A stretch of DNA of 64,000 nucleotides from Alligator mississippiensis. Taxonomy: Eukaryota > Chordata > Crocodylia > Alligatoridae. The translations under genes and the position numbers were made by a program. A model generated the notes under the pieces. That model saw nothing but the letters and a program-made list of their open reading frames with translations, was not told the origin of the DNA and searched no databases. Position 1 is the stretch's first letter. Every line of letters starts with the position of its first letter. Below, piece after piece: positions 23,576-35,124 of this stretch. The DNA is taken from NCBI RefSeq assembly GCF_030867095.1, contig NC_081828.1:210744978-210808977 (forward strand), read 5' to 3'.

Positions 23576-24509
23576 ATGACCGGGCGGGCTTCGCATGGAA
23601 TTTCCTGTGTGCTGCATTACCTTCATGTGCCCCGAGAGGCCTTTTTTTGTGTTGTTTGTCTGTGGTTTTGCATGGTGAAAGGCAGGAAGGCCTGGGAGGC
23701 TGCTGGTGAAAGCATTCAAAACCACCCGTCAGACAGCAGACAATAATATTTAGCTGCTTTGATCAGTTTATTGTTACAGTATATTTATACAGCTCGCTGC
23801 AAATTCCACTGCAGCAGCAGCTGGGAGCAACGTGGTGCATTAGGCAGAGCCCAAAATAAAAAGGATGTTCAAGGGCTCTCGAGCTGTCTGCCCCGGCGCA
23901 GCCAGGTAGTGCGGGGTAACCCCGTCATTCATTGGCTTTTCAGAAAATTCCCCTTGAAAAGTGCTCCGTGACCCACCGGGCTGCAAGCGGTGGAAAGGGG
24001 TTTGCTCATACATCAGCTGCCGGCCCCTACCACATCACAATGCATACGTATAAGAAGCCAGATGCTTGGAGGAAGCCAATGGGAGTTTGGTGTATGTCAG
24101 GATTAGGGTCAACAAATGCATAAACCAAAGCTGGGGTGAAAAGATTTGGCCCATGGCATTTTTTCAGGGCATGGAGAGGAAGTCCCTATTTCACCATGTA
24201 GCTTAGGCCCTTCACCACTGTATGCAGGTACCTTCCTCTCCATCCTGCCTCGGCTCCCCATGTCCAAGGCGTTGCTCCCAGATGAAGAGCCGTCCTCTAT
24301 GAATGCAAGAGCCAGCTATGATGAAGGTGTGAGGAGATGGACAAAGAGTCTCTCAGCAGCCCCCTTCTTTGGTGGTGGGAGGCAATTCCTGTGTTGTCAT
24401 TGCTTGTGGCAGTCTGGGACCCTCCAGGGACCTTGCAGGGCCAGACACTTAATACATGGAGTGAGATGTCACTTGCTTCAAATTGCTTAGTGTCTAATTA
24501 GGTGAGACT

Positions 24510-24660
24510 GAGACAGGAGGGATGACTGAATCCTAGGAAAGATGAGCAGGAGAGAGATTAAGAGACTTGCCCAAGGCCATATAGGCAAGCTGTGGCGAAG
24601 CCAAGAATTGAACCCAGGTCCCCTCAATCCCTGCCATCTTCCGCATAGGAAGACAATCCC
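24510..24660 (+). repeat. MIR-type SINE
   Basis: AGAGACTTGCCCAAGGCCAT, then AAGCTGTGGCGAAGCCAAGA and ATTGAACCCAGGTCCCC give the MIR core order. Plus strand; the third MIR-like copy within about 2.1 kb, all in the same orientation. Confidence 0.75.
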
Positions 24661-27600
24661 TTCATTCCCATGGCAGGCATAATCTCTCCTTTCTTTTCCA
24701 GGCAGCAGAGGCATAGCAGGACAGCTCTGTGCCCAGGGTAGCCACGGCATACAAGGTAGTGCTGGTTGCGGTCGTGCCAATGGCAGTGGCATGGTCAGCA
24801 CTGCTGTGGTGGTGCCCAGGGCTAATACTCTACTACTCTTCTCCCTGCCCAGCTGTGCTACTGCAGAGATTCATCCTTTTTTTCCCTGCCCGAGAAGGAC
24901 TGTGGATATTGGGAGAAGGGGCAGGAATCCAGCACTCTCCTCATGCAAGGTCCTTGAGTCACCTGCTGTGCCGGAGATGGGACGCTCTTAGGGGCCTGCA
25001 GTGGTTTAACAGGGTGCTATTAGACATCGCCCTTCCTGCGCTTACATTACATGCACTTAAGACCAGGAGTATCCATGCATCAAGGCAGGAAGCAATGGGT
25101 TGAGTTATGCCTCGTCAGCCGAACAGTCTTCAGCTGGTGTTTGGCAGTTCGTGTTGTGGTAACGTCGGTCCGCTCCACAGGCCAATATGAATAATTTCCA
25201 GTCCTCCAGCATCCTGGGATGCACCACTCCCAGCCTCCCTACATGGATGATCTGTCCTCCCAAACTCGACTGCCCCAGACTGATGGAGATAGGGGAGCTG
25301 CACAGCCAGACAGAAAGACTGATGGAGATCTGGAGAGCCCGGCAGGCACAGGGCAGACTTGGCAACTCCTAGGCCGGCTCTCCCTCTCTCTAGCAGCAAG
25401 TCAGAGAGGGTCTTGACCCTTGACATGCACCTGCTTACAGCATGCGCTAGCTTGGCTACCACGTGCCATTGCATAGGGTTAGCATGTGCGACTTGTAACA
25501 TCTGACAACACCCACAGAGAACAAATCATGTCCTTGCCCGTCCCTGGGGCAGTGAGGCTCATTCTGCCCTCCGTGTTTTACCTTTTTCAATGCTTCCATT
25601 TTATTTGCTCTGGGAAGAGGACAGCCATGTGGGTTAGGTAGGAAGTTGGGGACAGGACAGCCCTGCCACAAACTCCCTCCCTCTGGGATCCATGCTGACT
25701 TGAAGCAAACTCAGGCATGTGTCTAGCAAAGCACTGAGGCATCTGTGTGAACTGGAGCCCATGAATCACTCCATCGAAGTCAGTGGCGCTGAAGAGACGA
25801 TTCCAGGTACATCCCCCCAGTGCCTCGCTGGCTGCCCGATGCTAGGCTCCTAAATGTGAGGTGTGGAGGCCCCCACCTAAATCCCTATTGAGGCATCCAA
25901 AGAAGGGGAGCTGTAGAAATAACTTTCCGTGAAGCCCTGGCTGTACTGTTAAGATGCTCCAGAAGGCTTTATTTTGTTTCCTGAATCCGAAAAAAAAGAG
26001 ATGTGCATTTAATTGTAATGACTGCAGGACCAATGAAGCAGCCTCTCCTGAATAGTTGTGCCTAGACTTGTTTTCTGAATGCATAATGTATGGCACAGCA
26101 AATTAATGCACATGCCAATAAAATTATACTCATTTTTGCTTCGACCGTAAACTGAATAATATAGTGCTGGGCCCCGAGTGTATTAGTAAAGCTTCTCATT
26201 TCTTTTTACCTGGAGACAAATAGCATTGTGTTATATTTGATGATGCACCATGCCATCTGCACCACCCTTTTCAAGACCCTTCATCTGCCTTTGGGTAGGT
26301 GATATGGCTTTGAACCCATTCCAGATAAAGGAGCTGGGTCCCCCTGTCTCCTAACCACTAGATGGTTAGATAAAAGCACCACTTGCCCCTTGTCTTGTGC
26401 AGGCCGTCTTTTCAAAGAGTGAGCCCCATCCGGGTCCTGGAAGGAAATGCTGGAGGTGTTGGACATACTTTCAGCACGGGGGTCTGGCCCGGGAGAGTCC
26501 TCAGGCATCCCGAGTCAGATGCCTAACCCTGGAGAAGGGCTGGATTTCAGACGCAGCCCCGTCCTTGGTGTTTCTTCCTGTTCAGGGTAGGGGTTGTATG
26601 AGCCATCCCTCTGGAGCATGCACCATCTATGCACCTAATTCACAATTCTGGACTCCTCTCCAGGGGCCTACACGTCCTGTACTGGCTCTGGCCCAAGGTA
26701 CGTAGAGATCTGCACTGGAAGGTGAGAGCGCTGAGCCTGATTCAAGCCCAGCGACTTCAACACGAAGTCTCCCAATGACTTCTGCAGGCTTTGGAGCATG
26801 ATGGCTTGGGGCTGTAGGTGAGTGGAAGGGCAACACATACTTCCTCCCTCACTTTCTGCAAGCCATAGCCCATAACTCACTCGAGCCATTTGTTTCAGCC
26901 GGGAGGGGGGTGGATTTGGAGAATTCGGTCGGCCAGATTGGATTTTTGTCCATTTGGAAAAATAACGACGTAGCGATTTCTTTCTCTTGTCCTCTTCTGT
27001 GCTGCACCAGTAGCTGCGCTGGCAGTGTCTGAAGCTGATTGATTAGTTTAATAACAGGCAGTTGATATGCAGCCATAAAATTATGCACTTTTACTCATCA
27101 GCCTGATTGAACTCCTCTGCTGCTGGCTGTACAGGAGCAGAACGGCAGAGTTAGAATAATGAGGGAGACAGCCAAGGGAAACGCTAGCGATGCAGCCTTG
27201 TGTTTGTCTTTTTTTAACGGTGAGGAGGAAAAGGACCCTGGGGAGCCGTGGCTCCAAAATAAATACCGGAATACGCGGGGAAACATTCAGATGCAATTAG
27301 TGCTGGAATGCCACTAAAAATTAACCCCGCTCTGAGGCATCAGCCTAGGCCCTGCTCTGCACACCTGACCTCTGCTCCAGGCTCCAAAGGCCGCAGGGCA
27401 GCCCGTGCCAAGCTGGGCAACCTCCATTCCCACGATCCTCGGCAGGAGCTGCAAGTGCTCAGGGCTTCACAGGCTCAGGGATGCCCAGGATGGAGATTCG
27501 GGGCTTCCCTTCGTGCCTCCGTGCGAGGAGGAGAGGCGAATGGAGTGGAAGGGGCTTGTGTTCGGTCTGAAGGGGAGGCTTGCAGAGAGGGGATGAAGCC

Positions 27601-28882
27601 GTGGCAGCTTGGGAAGGGGTTCAGTGGCACTAATTCCTGGCACAGCCACACGGGAACCCTCCCCAGCCGTCCCTGGGCACCCGGTTTTCCAGCTCTTTGG
27701 GCTGAGCTGTGCATTTCCCAGCCCGGGAGCCCTCCGGCTTTGCACCAGCACACAGCAGTCGCACTTCGGCCCTTAGCCCGTGAATTACAGCATGCAGCTG
27801 TGAAGCAGCCAAGGGGAATAGTAGGCTCTCATGTCAGTGCCAATCAATATGCAGAGGGAGGGAGGGAGGGAGAGAGCCGGGTGAGCTTTCTGCCTTACAG
27901 CAAGGCAGTCCCAGCCAGGCATGGGAAATAGCATTTAAGGCCTTATTTCTCTGTACAGTTTTTTTCAGGGTGGTTTGGTGCTCAGGTCTACGGTGCTAAT
28001 TGTCAGGCACGGAGTCTCTTCCACAGTCATCCTTTGTATCTACAGGGCCAATTTCTCTCCAAGGAGGTGAGCTGCTTGCTAGGCCTATAAGCCCCATCTG
28101 TGTGCTGTTAAATATTTGAACTGAATGGCACTTGTCCACACATGACTCAGAGGAGAGCCACTGGTTGTGTGGGGACAGCAGGATAAAAGCCTGATCACAG
28201 CCCAAAGGGGCTATTCTTCTGGCTCTGGTTCTGTAGATGCAGCTCTGCGAGCCTGTAGTAAGCCTAGCATCCATATCTGTGCACCTCCAAATGCCAGTCA
28301 ATGGCACGCTTCCTTTCACACACCTGCATTTTATCCAGTGAGCGGGGATGCTCTCTCCTGTGGTGCTCAATGGCACGTCTCCTTCTCCATTCCTCTCCCA
28401 TGGTCTCCCATGGATGTGTTTGCATGGTAGAGATGCCCAAGGATGAAGTGAACAGTTTAGCTAAGGTCCCAGGAGCGCCCTAGCTATGGCAGCACAGACT
28501 GCCATGCACAGTCATTGACCTTGCTGAGAGGTGATGAACTCACTGCATCGTGTGCAGGGAAGGGCTGTGGGACAGTCAAGGAAACGGGGCGCTTTTCCTA
28601 GGAGTAGAGATGAGAGGAGAGCTTGGCTTGTTTGGCCAAAGCCAAGAAGAGATCTGATTTCTGCCCCTAAATACATCAGTGGGGAACATGAGGGAGAGAG
28701 AAGACCCTGTCTAAGCTAAAGGACAGTGTTGGCCTAAGAACAAATGGGGATAAACTGGTCAGGAGACAGTTTAGACTGGGAATCAGGACGCTTCCTACCA
28801 TGAGAGCAGGGAGGTTCTGCAACAGCTGCCCAGTGCCATAATGGGATCAAACATCTGCTCAGTTGTTACGGTGGCACTCAGT
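24661..28882. other. Unique DNA with a candidate conserved block and a GC-rich patch
   Basis: A possible MIR fragment (CTCCTAACCACTAGATGG) lies near 26350. The block 27000-27310 is repeat-free with TGATTGATTAGTTTAATAAC, GCAGCCATAAAATTATGCAC and AATAATGAGGG phrases and could be a conserved enhancer (inference). 27308-27931 is GC-rich with a 207-codon open frame that has no recognisable domain and several overlapping frames on the other strand; I do not call it a gene. A GGGA-repeat tract lies near 27855-27873. Confidence 0.3.
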
Positions 28883-29267
28883 GAGTGTGTCTACATGTGC
28901 ATTTAAGCGTGCCTAAATTTAATGTGCTTAATGCACATTAAACGGGTTTAGGCAGGTGTCTACATGTGGAGGCATTAAAGTGTGTTAACACTATGTGTGG
29001 ACTGACTTGGAACTAAAGTTAGCCCCAAGCTAGTCCACACACACAGCGATAATGTGCTTTAATGTGTCTACACATGCATTAATGAGCTTTAACTATTCAC
29101 ACCTTAAGTTTGATACCTGCATTTGCAGGTATCAAATTTAGGCACAATTAGCCCCAAATCACCATTTTTAAAGTGCATTAAGAGTGCGTACATGTAGATA
29201 GATGCATGCCCTAATGTGCCTTAAATTTAGGCTAATGCACCTTAAAGTGTGTCTTGCAGACGTGCCC
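28883..29267. mobile_element. 385-bp palindromic MITE
   Basis: Left end GAGTGTGTCTACATGTGCAT and right end CAGACGTGCCC are imperfect inverted repeats that continue inward (CCTAAATTTAATGTGC against its complement near 29230). AGT stands directly outside both ends (28880-28882 and 29268-29270), a likely 3-bp duplication. Inside are two further foldbacks: a perfect 13-bp hairpin at 29109-29136 (TTTGATACCTGCA, TT, complement) and TGTGGACTGACTTGG against CCAAGCTAGTCCACA near 28997-29040. No coding capacity. Superfamily not determined. Confidence 0.75.
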
Positions 29268-29794
29268 AGTTAGTTTCTGAAGGGCCTTTCTGGGATCCCA
29301 ATAGTCCTGTAATCCTGGTTTCTTTCTTCATGACAGAGACCCTGTGACCATCAAGAAAAGCAGTCTATCCTGGGATGACTCTCCAGGAGACATAAGTCAT
29401 AAGGCTCATACCCAATAATTAATAACTACTTGTGGTCTTTCCTTTAGGTGAAACTATCAGCCTTCCATGCACTTTGCTCACTTTCCAGAGGAGCAGATGG
29501 AAGAGCAGGGGACAGTTTACTGTGACCAAACCATCCCTTTCAATAGAGGCTGGAGCAAACTGGCTCAGCAAGAGGCGACTCGACCTCCCACCGCATCTGT
29601 GGCTAGGTGGAGTCTCCATCCAGCTACAAAAACCCCATGTGCAAGAGTCCCTCCCTCCTCAGCCAGTGTGAAAGAAACCTCAGCCAAAACCTTCCTTCCA
29701 AGCATAGTGGTCACCATGAAGCTTTTCCCTATCTCTAGTGTCAGCTGGGTCACATGGAGATGCTCATGAGCCTCCTACAGCCTTGACTAGTAGA
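29268..29794. other. Unique non-coding DNA
   Basis: Short frames on both strands without recognisable domains; no repeat recognised. Confidence 0.35.
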
Positions 29795-29910
29795 GATGGG
29801 TCTTTTAGCTCATGCAGTAGAGACTCACACCTTTCAGCCCAAGGGTCACAAGTTTGATAAGCCACCTGAAGGTGTTGCTCCTGGGCCAGGGACCCTACTG
29901 CACAAGTGAT
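29795..29910 (+). repeat. tRNA-derived SINE head
   Basis: TTTTAGCTCATGCAGTAGAG resembles a tRNA A-box region (TAGCTCAGTNGGTAGAG), and GGGTCACAAGTTTGATAAG a decayed B-box (GGTTCGAATCC) about 25 bp further on. The spacing fits a tRNA-derived pol III promoter. The substitutions make a functional tRNA very unlikely. Confidence 0.45.
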
Positions 29911-31144
29911 GACTCTTTGAACCATGAGGGGTCACCCAGCAAGCGGCAAGTCTCTACGAAAGAGTTCAGTTTAACTGGTCTTCAGTGGACTTATTGATGT
30001 TGAGGGTCATCAATATAATGAGGCAGGGAAAGGCCATATCGACATGATCATCTTGCCGTAGGCCTTAGAAAGAACCTCACAATTCTGTAACAGCGGAGGC
30101 ACGGTCTATCATCAATACAATAGAGGATGCTTAAAAATACACAGGAAAGCTCTCCGTCCACGTCTCTAGGTTTTTAATCGTTCCAGTTTCATTTCTCTAT
30201 TGTCCAAGTGGTTTCATAGTTCTTTTCCTTGGCTTGAAAAAGCAAGGAACAGTGACTCCCAGCCAGGATATTGCTGCGCAAGAGACTTCAGCCTTGCTTG
30301 GTCCCCCTCTCTTTGCCATTTTGTTTTCCTTCATTAGGCCCCTGCTGCCCTTTTTCAGACCTGCCTCCCCCCGCCTCTCGGTAACACAAACACGGATTGC
30401 AATCAAACCAGAGCTGACAGGCTGCTTCCTCTCTGCACTGAAAGGTCAGGCTTCCTCGCTGCAGCCCGGGTTCCTGCATCCAGGCATCTTCTCAGAGGCA
30501 GAGATGTAAACGCTTTTGTTTTTCATCCTGCAAAAAAAGGGAGCATTGTACTTGCCAGGGAATCTGGAAGGGGGCAGAGAAAGCGCCATGTAGCAAAAGA
30601 CAGCTGCAAATGTAGTTGCCTTTTTTTGTTCTCTTTCCCAGATTTTTTTGAAGCGTCTCCTCCAGAATTGCCGGTGAATTCTGAGGCTACGTTATAATAT
30701 TGCATAATAGGGCGGTTGCTGTGTTTACGGCGGCAGCAGTGACAGAATTCAGGACTTTGTGCTTCGTCCTTCTGACTTGGGAAGAGAGCCTGCAAACCAA
30801 CGAGGAGCTCCGTTAGCAAGCAGAAGCCACATAGAGCGGGATTTTCAGACGTGCTTGATGTAAACCTGACTCTTATTCGATTAAATTTGATGGTCAGGCT
30901 CCCGTGCACTTCAATGGAAGCAACGTTAGGCCAAAATACTGAAAAAAAATCCCACCCAGACAGCCTATGTGTCTTCACCAGTCAAGGCAGCGGTGAGTGG
31001 AGATGCCCTGGACAGCGCTACATGAACTTGGGCACTTGGAGCAGTAGAGTTGTCTTGCTTCAAAGTCACCAAGAATTCACAACGTCCGTCAGCCATTTGT
31101 TCCATCTATGAATCCCTCTCATGTTAAAAATCATGCCATGTTTC
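29911..31144. other. Unique DNA, candidate conserved non-coding block
   Basis: No repeats recognised. Between 30480 and 30880 there is sequence with TTATAATATTGCATAATAGG and GTTTACGGCGGCAGCAG phrases and no simple repeats, suggestive of a conserved element; conservation is untested. A 151-codon minus-strand frame overlaps it (30523-30978) but shows no known domain. Confidence 0.3.
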
Positions 31145-31800
31145 TCATGTGAATTTGTCTGGCTTCCGGTTCCAGCCGTTAGCTCTTGTTACACCTCTCC
31201 CCCTTAGATAAAAGAGCCCTTTGATACCTGGTATTCGCTCCCCGTGAAGGCACTTCTGTACTGCCAGCGATTCCCCTCCCAGGCTTCTCCCTGGCACGCT
31301 AAATGGATGGTTTCTTGAAGTCTCTCGCTGTAAGGAAAAGTCTCCTGCTCTATAATGGTGGTTGTGCTTCCTTTTTGCAACCTCTCTGATGTGTGCCAAC
31401 ATCTTTTTAACCTGTGGGAACCAGAACTGGGTGCAATATTCCAGGATTTGTTTCACTAATACAATATACAGAGCTCAAACCACCTCTGTAGTCCCGCTGT
31501 CTGCTCCCCTAGAGATCCCGTTAGCCTTCTGGTCCCAGCACAGCACTTGGCACTCACACTCATAGACTGCATAGACATTAGGGCTGGAAGGGACCTCGCG
31601 AGATCATCGGGTCCAGCCCCTCGCCCAAGGGGCAGGAAGTCAGCCAGGGTCAAAGGATCCATTCACTTGCTTGTTCATCGCGACAGCTAAATCCTTTCCA
31701 GGATAGTCCTCCACGACTGGTTATGATGCTCCTCTTTGCACATGGTGAATCCAATCAGATCACGATCACCAGTCCCTGGGCAAGACCCCTGTCAGGGACT
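31145..31800 (-). mobile_element. Ancient CR1-like LINE fragment, antisense
   Basis: The minus strand reads ILEYCTQFWFPQVKKMLAHI, alignable with the CR1 reverse-transcriptase C-terminal motif LEYCVQFWAPHFKKDVDNLE seen at 36 kb. The DNA phrase ACCAGAACTGGGTGCAATAT plus TCCAGG is the matching CR1-type signature. It is far more diverged than the other CR1 copies in the window. It is interrupted at about 31557-31675 by a younger CR1 3' end and probably resumes beyond (CTAAATCCTTTCCAGGATAG). Limits are approximate. Confidence 0.6.
31557..31675 (-). mobile_element. CR1 LINE 3' end, inserted in older CR1
   Basis: CATAGACATTAGGGCTGGAA followed by GGGACCTCGCGAGATCATCG and GGTCCAGCCCCTCGCCCAAG is the reverse complement of the CR1 3' UTR present at 45.15-45.25 kb (same subfamily; CAGGAAGTCAGCCAGGGTC is also shared). 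Only about 120 bp of the element is present, an extreme 5' truncation. Confidence 0.85.
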
Positions 31801-32129
31801 CATTCATCTGTATCCATCGTAATGAGATACAGATGAAGCTGAGCTACTTCAGGCTGAGCGTGATGGCATTTGTGTTGGATAATGGCTCTCTATGGTTCTT
31901 GGAAACACTCGTGATGCCCTGTTAATGGCTGCATCAGAGCACATGTCTCTCAAGCTGGACTGTCCCATAACACCACCGCTCTGCTTTCCACACGTTCCAG
32001 ATTCATCCTCGCTCGATGCAGTCGTTGGTAACAGGCCTTCCCCAACACCCAGGCCTAGACGCCGATAGTGAGCGGTGACTCTAAAACAGGTAACAGTGTC
32101 TTGAAAATGAGGTGCCACCCCCACACTTC

Positions 32130-32340
32130 CTATACGCAGTCTGTCCTTCCCCAGCAAGTTGTAACCAGTGATTTTAACCTTCTAATCATGCAATCATCCC
32201 ACCAGCTTTCAGTAATGCTAATTATATCAAGCTTTCTCACGCCAAAGTATTTCCAGTCCCTCTTGCTTGTCGCCCAGACGCCTTAGCACCGGTATATAAG
32301 CAGCTGAGACATTCCTTCTCTCCACGTTCTTTGCCACATT
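32130..32340 (-). repeat. Possible ancient LINE-like repeat
   Basis: CCCACCAGCTTTCAGTAATG followed by CTAATTATATCAAGC, and the later AGCACCGGTATATAAGCAGC and TGAGACATTCC, resemble an old vertebrate interspersed repeat in antisense. I recognise the wording but not a family name, and no protein motif is left. Confidence 0.35.
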
Positions 32341-33299
32341 GGTCCAATTTGTTTGGCACAAGTTGCTTTGAAGTTTGCATTATGTTGCACCCTCCTCTGG
32401 TGATATGAATGTAATGACCTGCCTATTGCTGCTAGCCTCCGACTGAGATTAGCCCACTCTTTTTATAGCCCCTGCTCTCACTGGGACATGGTGCAGGGTC
32501 CCACAAAGCCAAAACCCACACCTCCACAATGTGTGTAGCCAAGAAGTTCACCCTCACTTGGACAGCCAGGTCATTTGGACTTTCCTCCTTCTCACCGGCT
32601 GTCTTCTGCACAGTTCAACCTGAGGCTGGGTCCTTGGTCCCAACATCACTTTGTAATCCTGTCCTCTTTTGTGCAGTTTTCTGCTCTCAGAGCTCCCCTG
32701 GACTGGTTTTACCCCGTCCCAGCTCTGCCTGGCCTGCAGAGTACCCGCTTGGCTATTCATCGCCCAATGCTGTCACTACAATGTGGGCAGGGGCATAGGT
32801 AGGCTGCATGGATGGACCAACTACAGCAGTGCTTATGGCTTGCAAGTCTACAGTGACATGAATTGCCATGAATAAGAGCAATAGTGAAAGCTGTAGGGGA
32901 GAGAGACATCTACACCATGCAGACTAAGCTTTGGGGACAGTGAATCTGTATCCTCACGTACTGTGTGCTCAGCTTAGAGCACGGGCGTCTCACAGGAGAC
33001 AGGGATGGTATGTGGCATAATGGGCTCACTGGAGTTTCCACTGCCCTAAGTCTGCAGCTTAAAAGAGGCCCACCGAGCTGGGTAGAGACAGTTATTTGTA
33101 GAATTACAGCTGCTTTTCCTGGTGGAGGAAAAACAGTTTCTCTCCTTTTCTATGCAACCTGTATTTTCAGCTTAGCCAGGCAGAATGCCAGGGAGCGACA
33201 GCATGTTTACCTAAGAGCGGCTAAAAGAGCTGTGTAGCAATCAAGGTATTGAGTGGGTAGGGCTGAAAATAGATCAGCTCTGGAAGGCTTTGATCCAAA

Positions 33300-33420
33300 A
33301 TGATCAGCGGGGAACCGGATGGCTCAGAGCGCTGGTAATGAGCTACAGAGACTTTCACACTTAGAAGGCAGATGCCAGTCCTGCCGGAGCTAATTAGCAG
33401 CCTGGGTGGAATGAGGTTGT
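33300..33420 (+). repeat. Possible tRNA-derived SINE head
   Basis: GATGGCTCAGAGCGCTGGTA followed by ATGAGCTACAGAGACTTTCA resembles the start of reptile tRNA-type SINEs (A-box-like GGCTCAG). No B-box could be identified with confidence. Confidence 0.3.
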
Positions 33421-33618
33421 GGTCTCAGCCTGGTCCTCGGTGAACCTGTGGCCACTGCATGGTGCATGCTGTCAGGCCCAAAGCCTCCGACTGAACCGGC
33501 CATGGAGCCTGAATGATCTTGACTTTGCAGGTCAGCATGGAGGCACATTAATGGGGTAGTGCTAAACAGCTCCTGCTGGATGTGACCATTGCCACAGCCT
33601 TTGTTTCTCCCTCCTGTC

Positions 33619-34521
33619 ATAGTTTCATAGTAGCTAGGGTCAGGAGGGACCTGAACGGATCATCTATCCTGACCCCCTGCCACAGGCAGGAATGAATGCT
33701 GGGTTCACAAGACCCCAGACAGGTGATCGTCCAAACTCCTCTTGAATCTGCCTAAGGTAGTGGCAAGGACCAGATTTTGGCCACTCTAACTGTAAAATAT
33801 TGCCTTCTGATCTCCAACCTAAACCTATTCTCCATCAGCTTATGGCCATTGTTCCTCGTCTCCCCAGGTGGTGCTGGGGAGAAAAGGGCTCTGCCTATTT
33901 GCTGTTGATCCCCCCGATGAGCTTGTAGGCAGCCACCAGGTCTCCCTCAGCCTCCTCTTGCCGAGGCTGAACAGGTTCAGGTCTGTCAGTCTCTCCTCGT
34001 AGGGCTTGTCCTGCTGCCCTCTCACCAAGCGGGTGGCCCTCCTCTGACCCCTCTCCAGGCTGGCCACATCCCTTTGAAGTGCGGCGCCCAGTACTGGACG
34101 CAGTACTCCAACTGCGGTCTGACCAAAGTCGCATAGAGGGGGAGGATCACCTCTCTGGACCGGCTTGAGATGCACCTTTGGGTGCATGACAAGGTAGGGC
34201 TGGCCTTGCTGGCTGCGGTCTGGCATTGGCGGCTCATGTTCATCTTGGAGTCAATAATGACTCCGAGATCCCTTTCCACCACTGTGCTTTCAACAGGGAA
34301 CTCCCCAGCCTGTATGTGTGCTGTGGAGTCCTTCTCCCCAGGTGCAGCACCCTGCATTTGTCTACGCTGAACCCCATCCTATTCTCATCTGCCCACTTTT
34401 GAAGTCTGTCTAAATCTCGTTGCAGCCTCTCTCTCCCTTCAAGTGTGTCCACCTCGCCCCACATCTTAGTGTCATCAGCAAACTTGGACAGCGTGCTTTC
34501 CACCCCGTCGTCCAAGTCGCT
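33619..34521 (-). mobile_element. CR1 LINE, 5'-truncated, antisense
   Basis: The 3' end lies at the left (CATAGTTTCATAGTAGCTAG, then GGTCAGGAGGGACCTGAA). From 34515 leftwards the minus strand codes for CR1 reverse transcriptase: [20 protein letters not shown] with the catalytic FADD box, DKCRVLHLGRRTPQHTY, then in another frame [19 protein letters not shown] and [15 protein letters not shown], then [19 protein letters not shown]. At least two frameshifts break it. The start is truncated just before the FADD box. It is a different subfamily from the copies at 21 and 44 kb. Confidence 0.93.
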
Positions 34522-35124
34522 GTATCATCTGTATCAATAAGTTGGATCCAGCCTGGTTCCTTGTGCACAGAGCATGTGCTGTCAGGGAGAGCTTGCTCTG
34601 AGAACAGCTGTATGGTCCCCGCTCCAGGGTGGCATCTCTGGGAAGGAAACAGGCCTATATCATCCTTGCCCTCCCCGTCAAAATCTCATTTTTGAGAGCC
34701 CTGATCCCCCTCCCAGCTGAAAAGACCTTGTCTTTTCCCCTTTTTGACAAGCACCAATCCCTCCCAACTACCGATCTGTTTGTCTGGGGCTTCACCTCTT
34801 ACTCAAACACAGCCTAGACCCAGCTTGCTTTGTAGCATAGTTTGGAAGTGGTTTTGTTCCTCAGGAACTTAGATGGATATATTGCACATTATTCACACTA
34901 CCAAGAAGCCGATCTGTGGCAAATAGCCCTCTACTCAAGTAACTTACTACTGTCTGCTATCGAGTTTCCCCAGGAAAACACAAGTCAGCAGTAAAAATGC
35001 ACCGGTGGAGTTACACCAACGGGGGTATCGCGTGTCCGCAGCTATAGCAGAGCAGCCAGTCGCCGAATGCAAACAAGCCGCTACCCGCTCCCCTCACCTA
35101 CATGCTGCAATAATGCCTGCTGCA
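34522..35124. other. Unique spacer between two CR1 copies of opposite orientation
   Basis: The CR1 ending at 34521 (antisense) and the one starting near 35125 (sense) lie head to head, 5' ends facing, about 600 bp apart. Near 35005 GGTGGAGTTACACCAACGGG resembles a common reptile interspersed phrase. Nothing else recognised. Confidence 0.4.

Noticed and set aside
27308-27931. 207-codon plus-strand frame in GC-rich DNA
   Set aside because: High GC lowers stop frequency; several frames are open on both strands and the translation has no known motif. Could be an exon, but nothing positive supports it.
29795-29910. Functional tRNA gene
   Set aside because: A- and B-box-like parts are present but degenerate and no cloverleaf can be drawn; treated as a SINE head.
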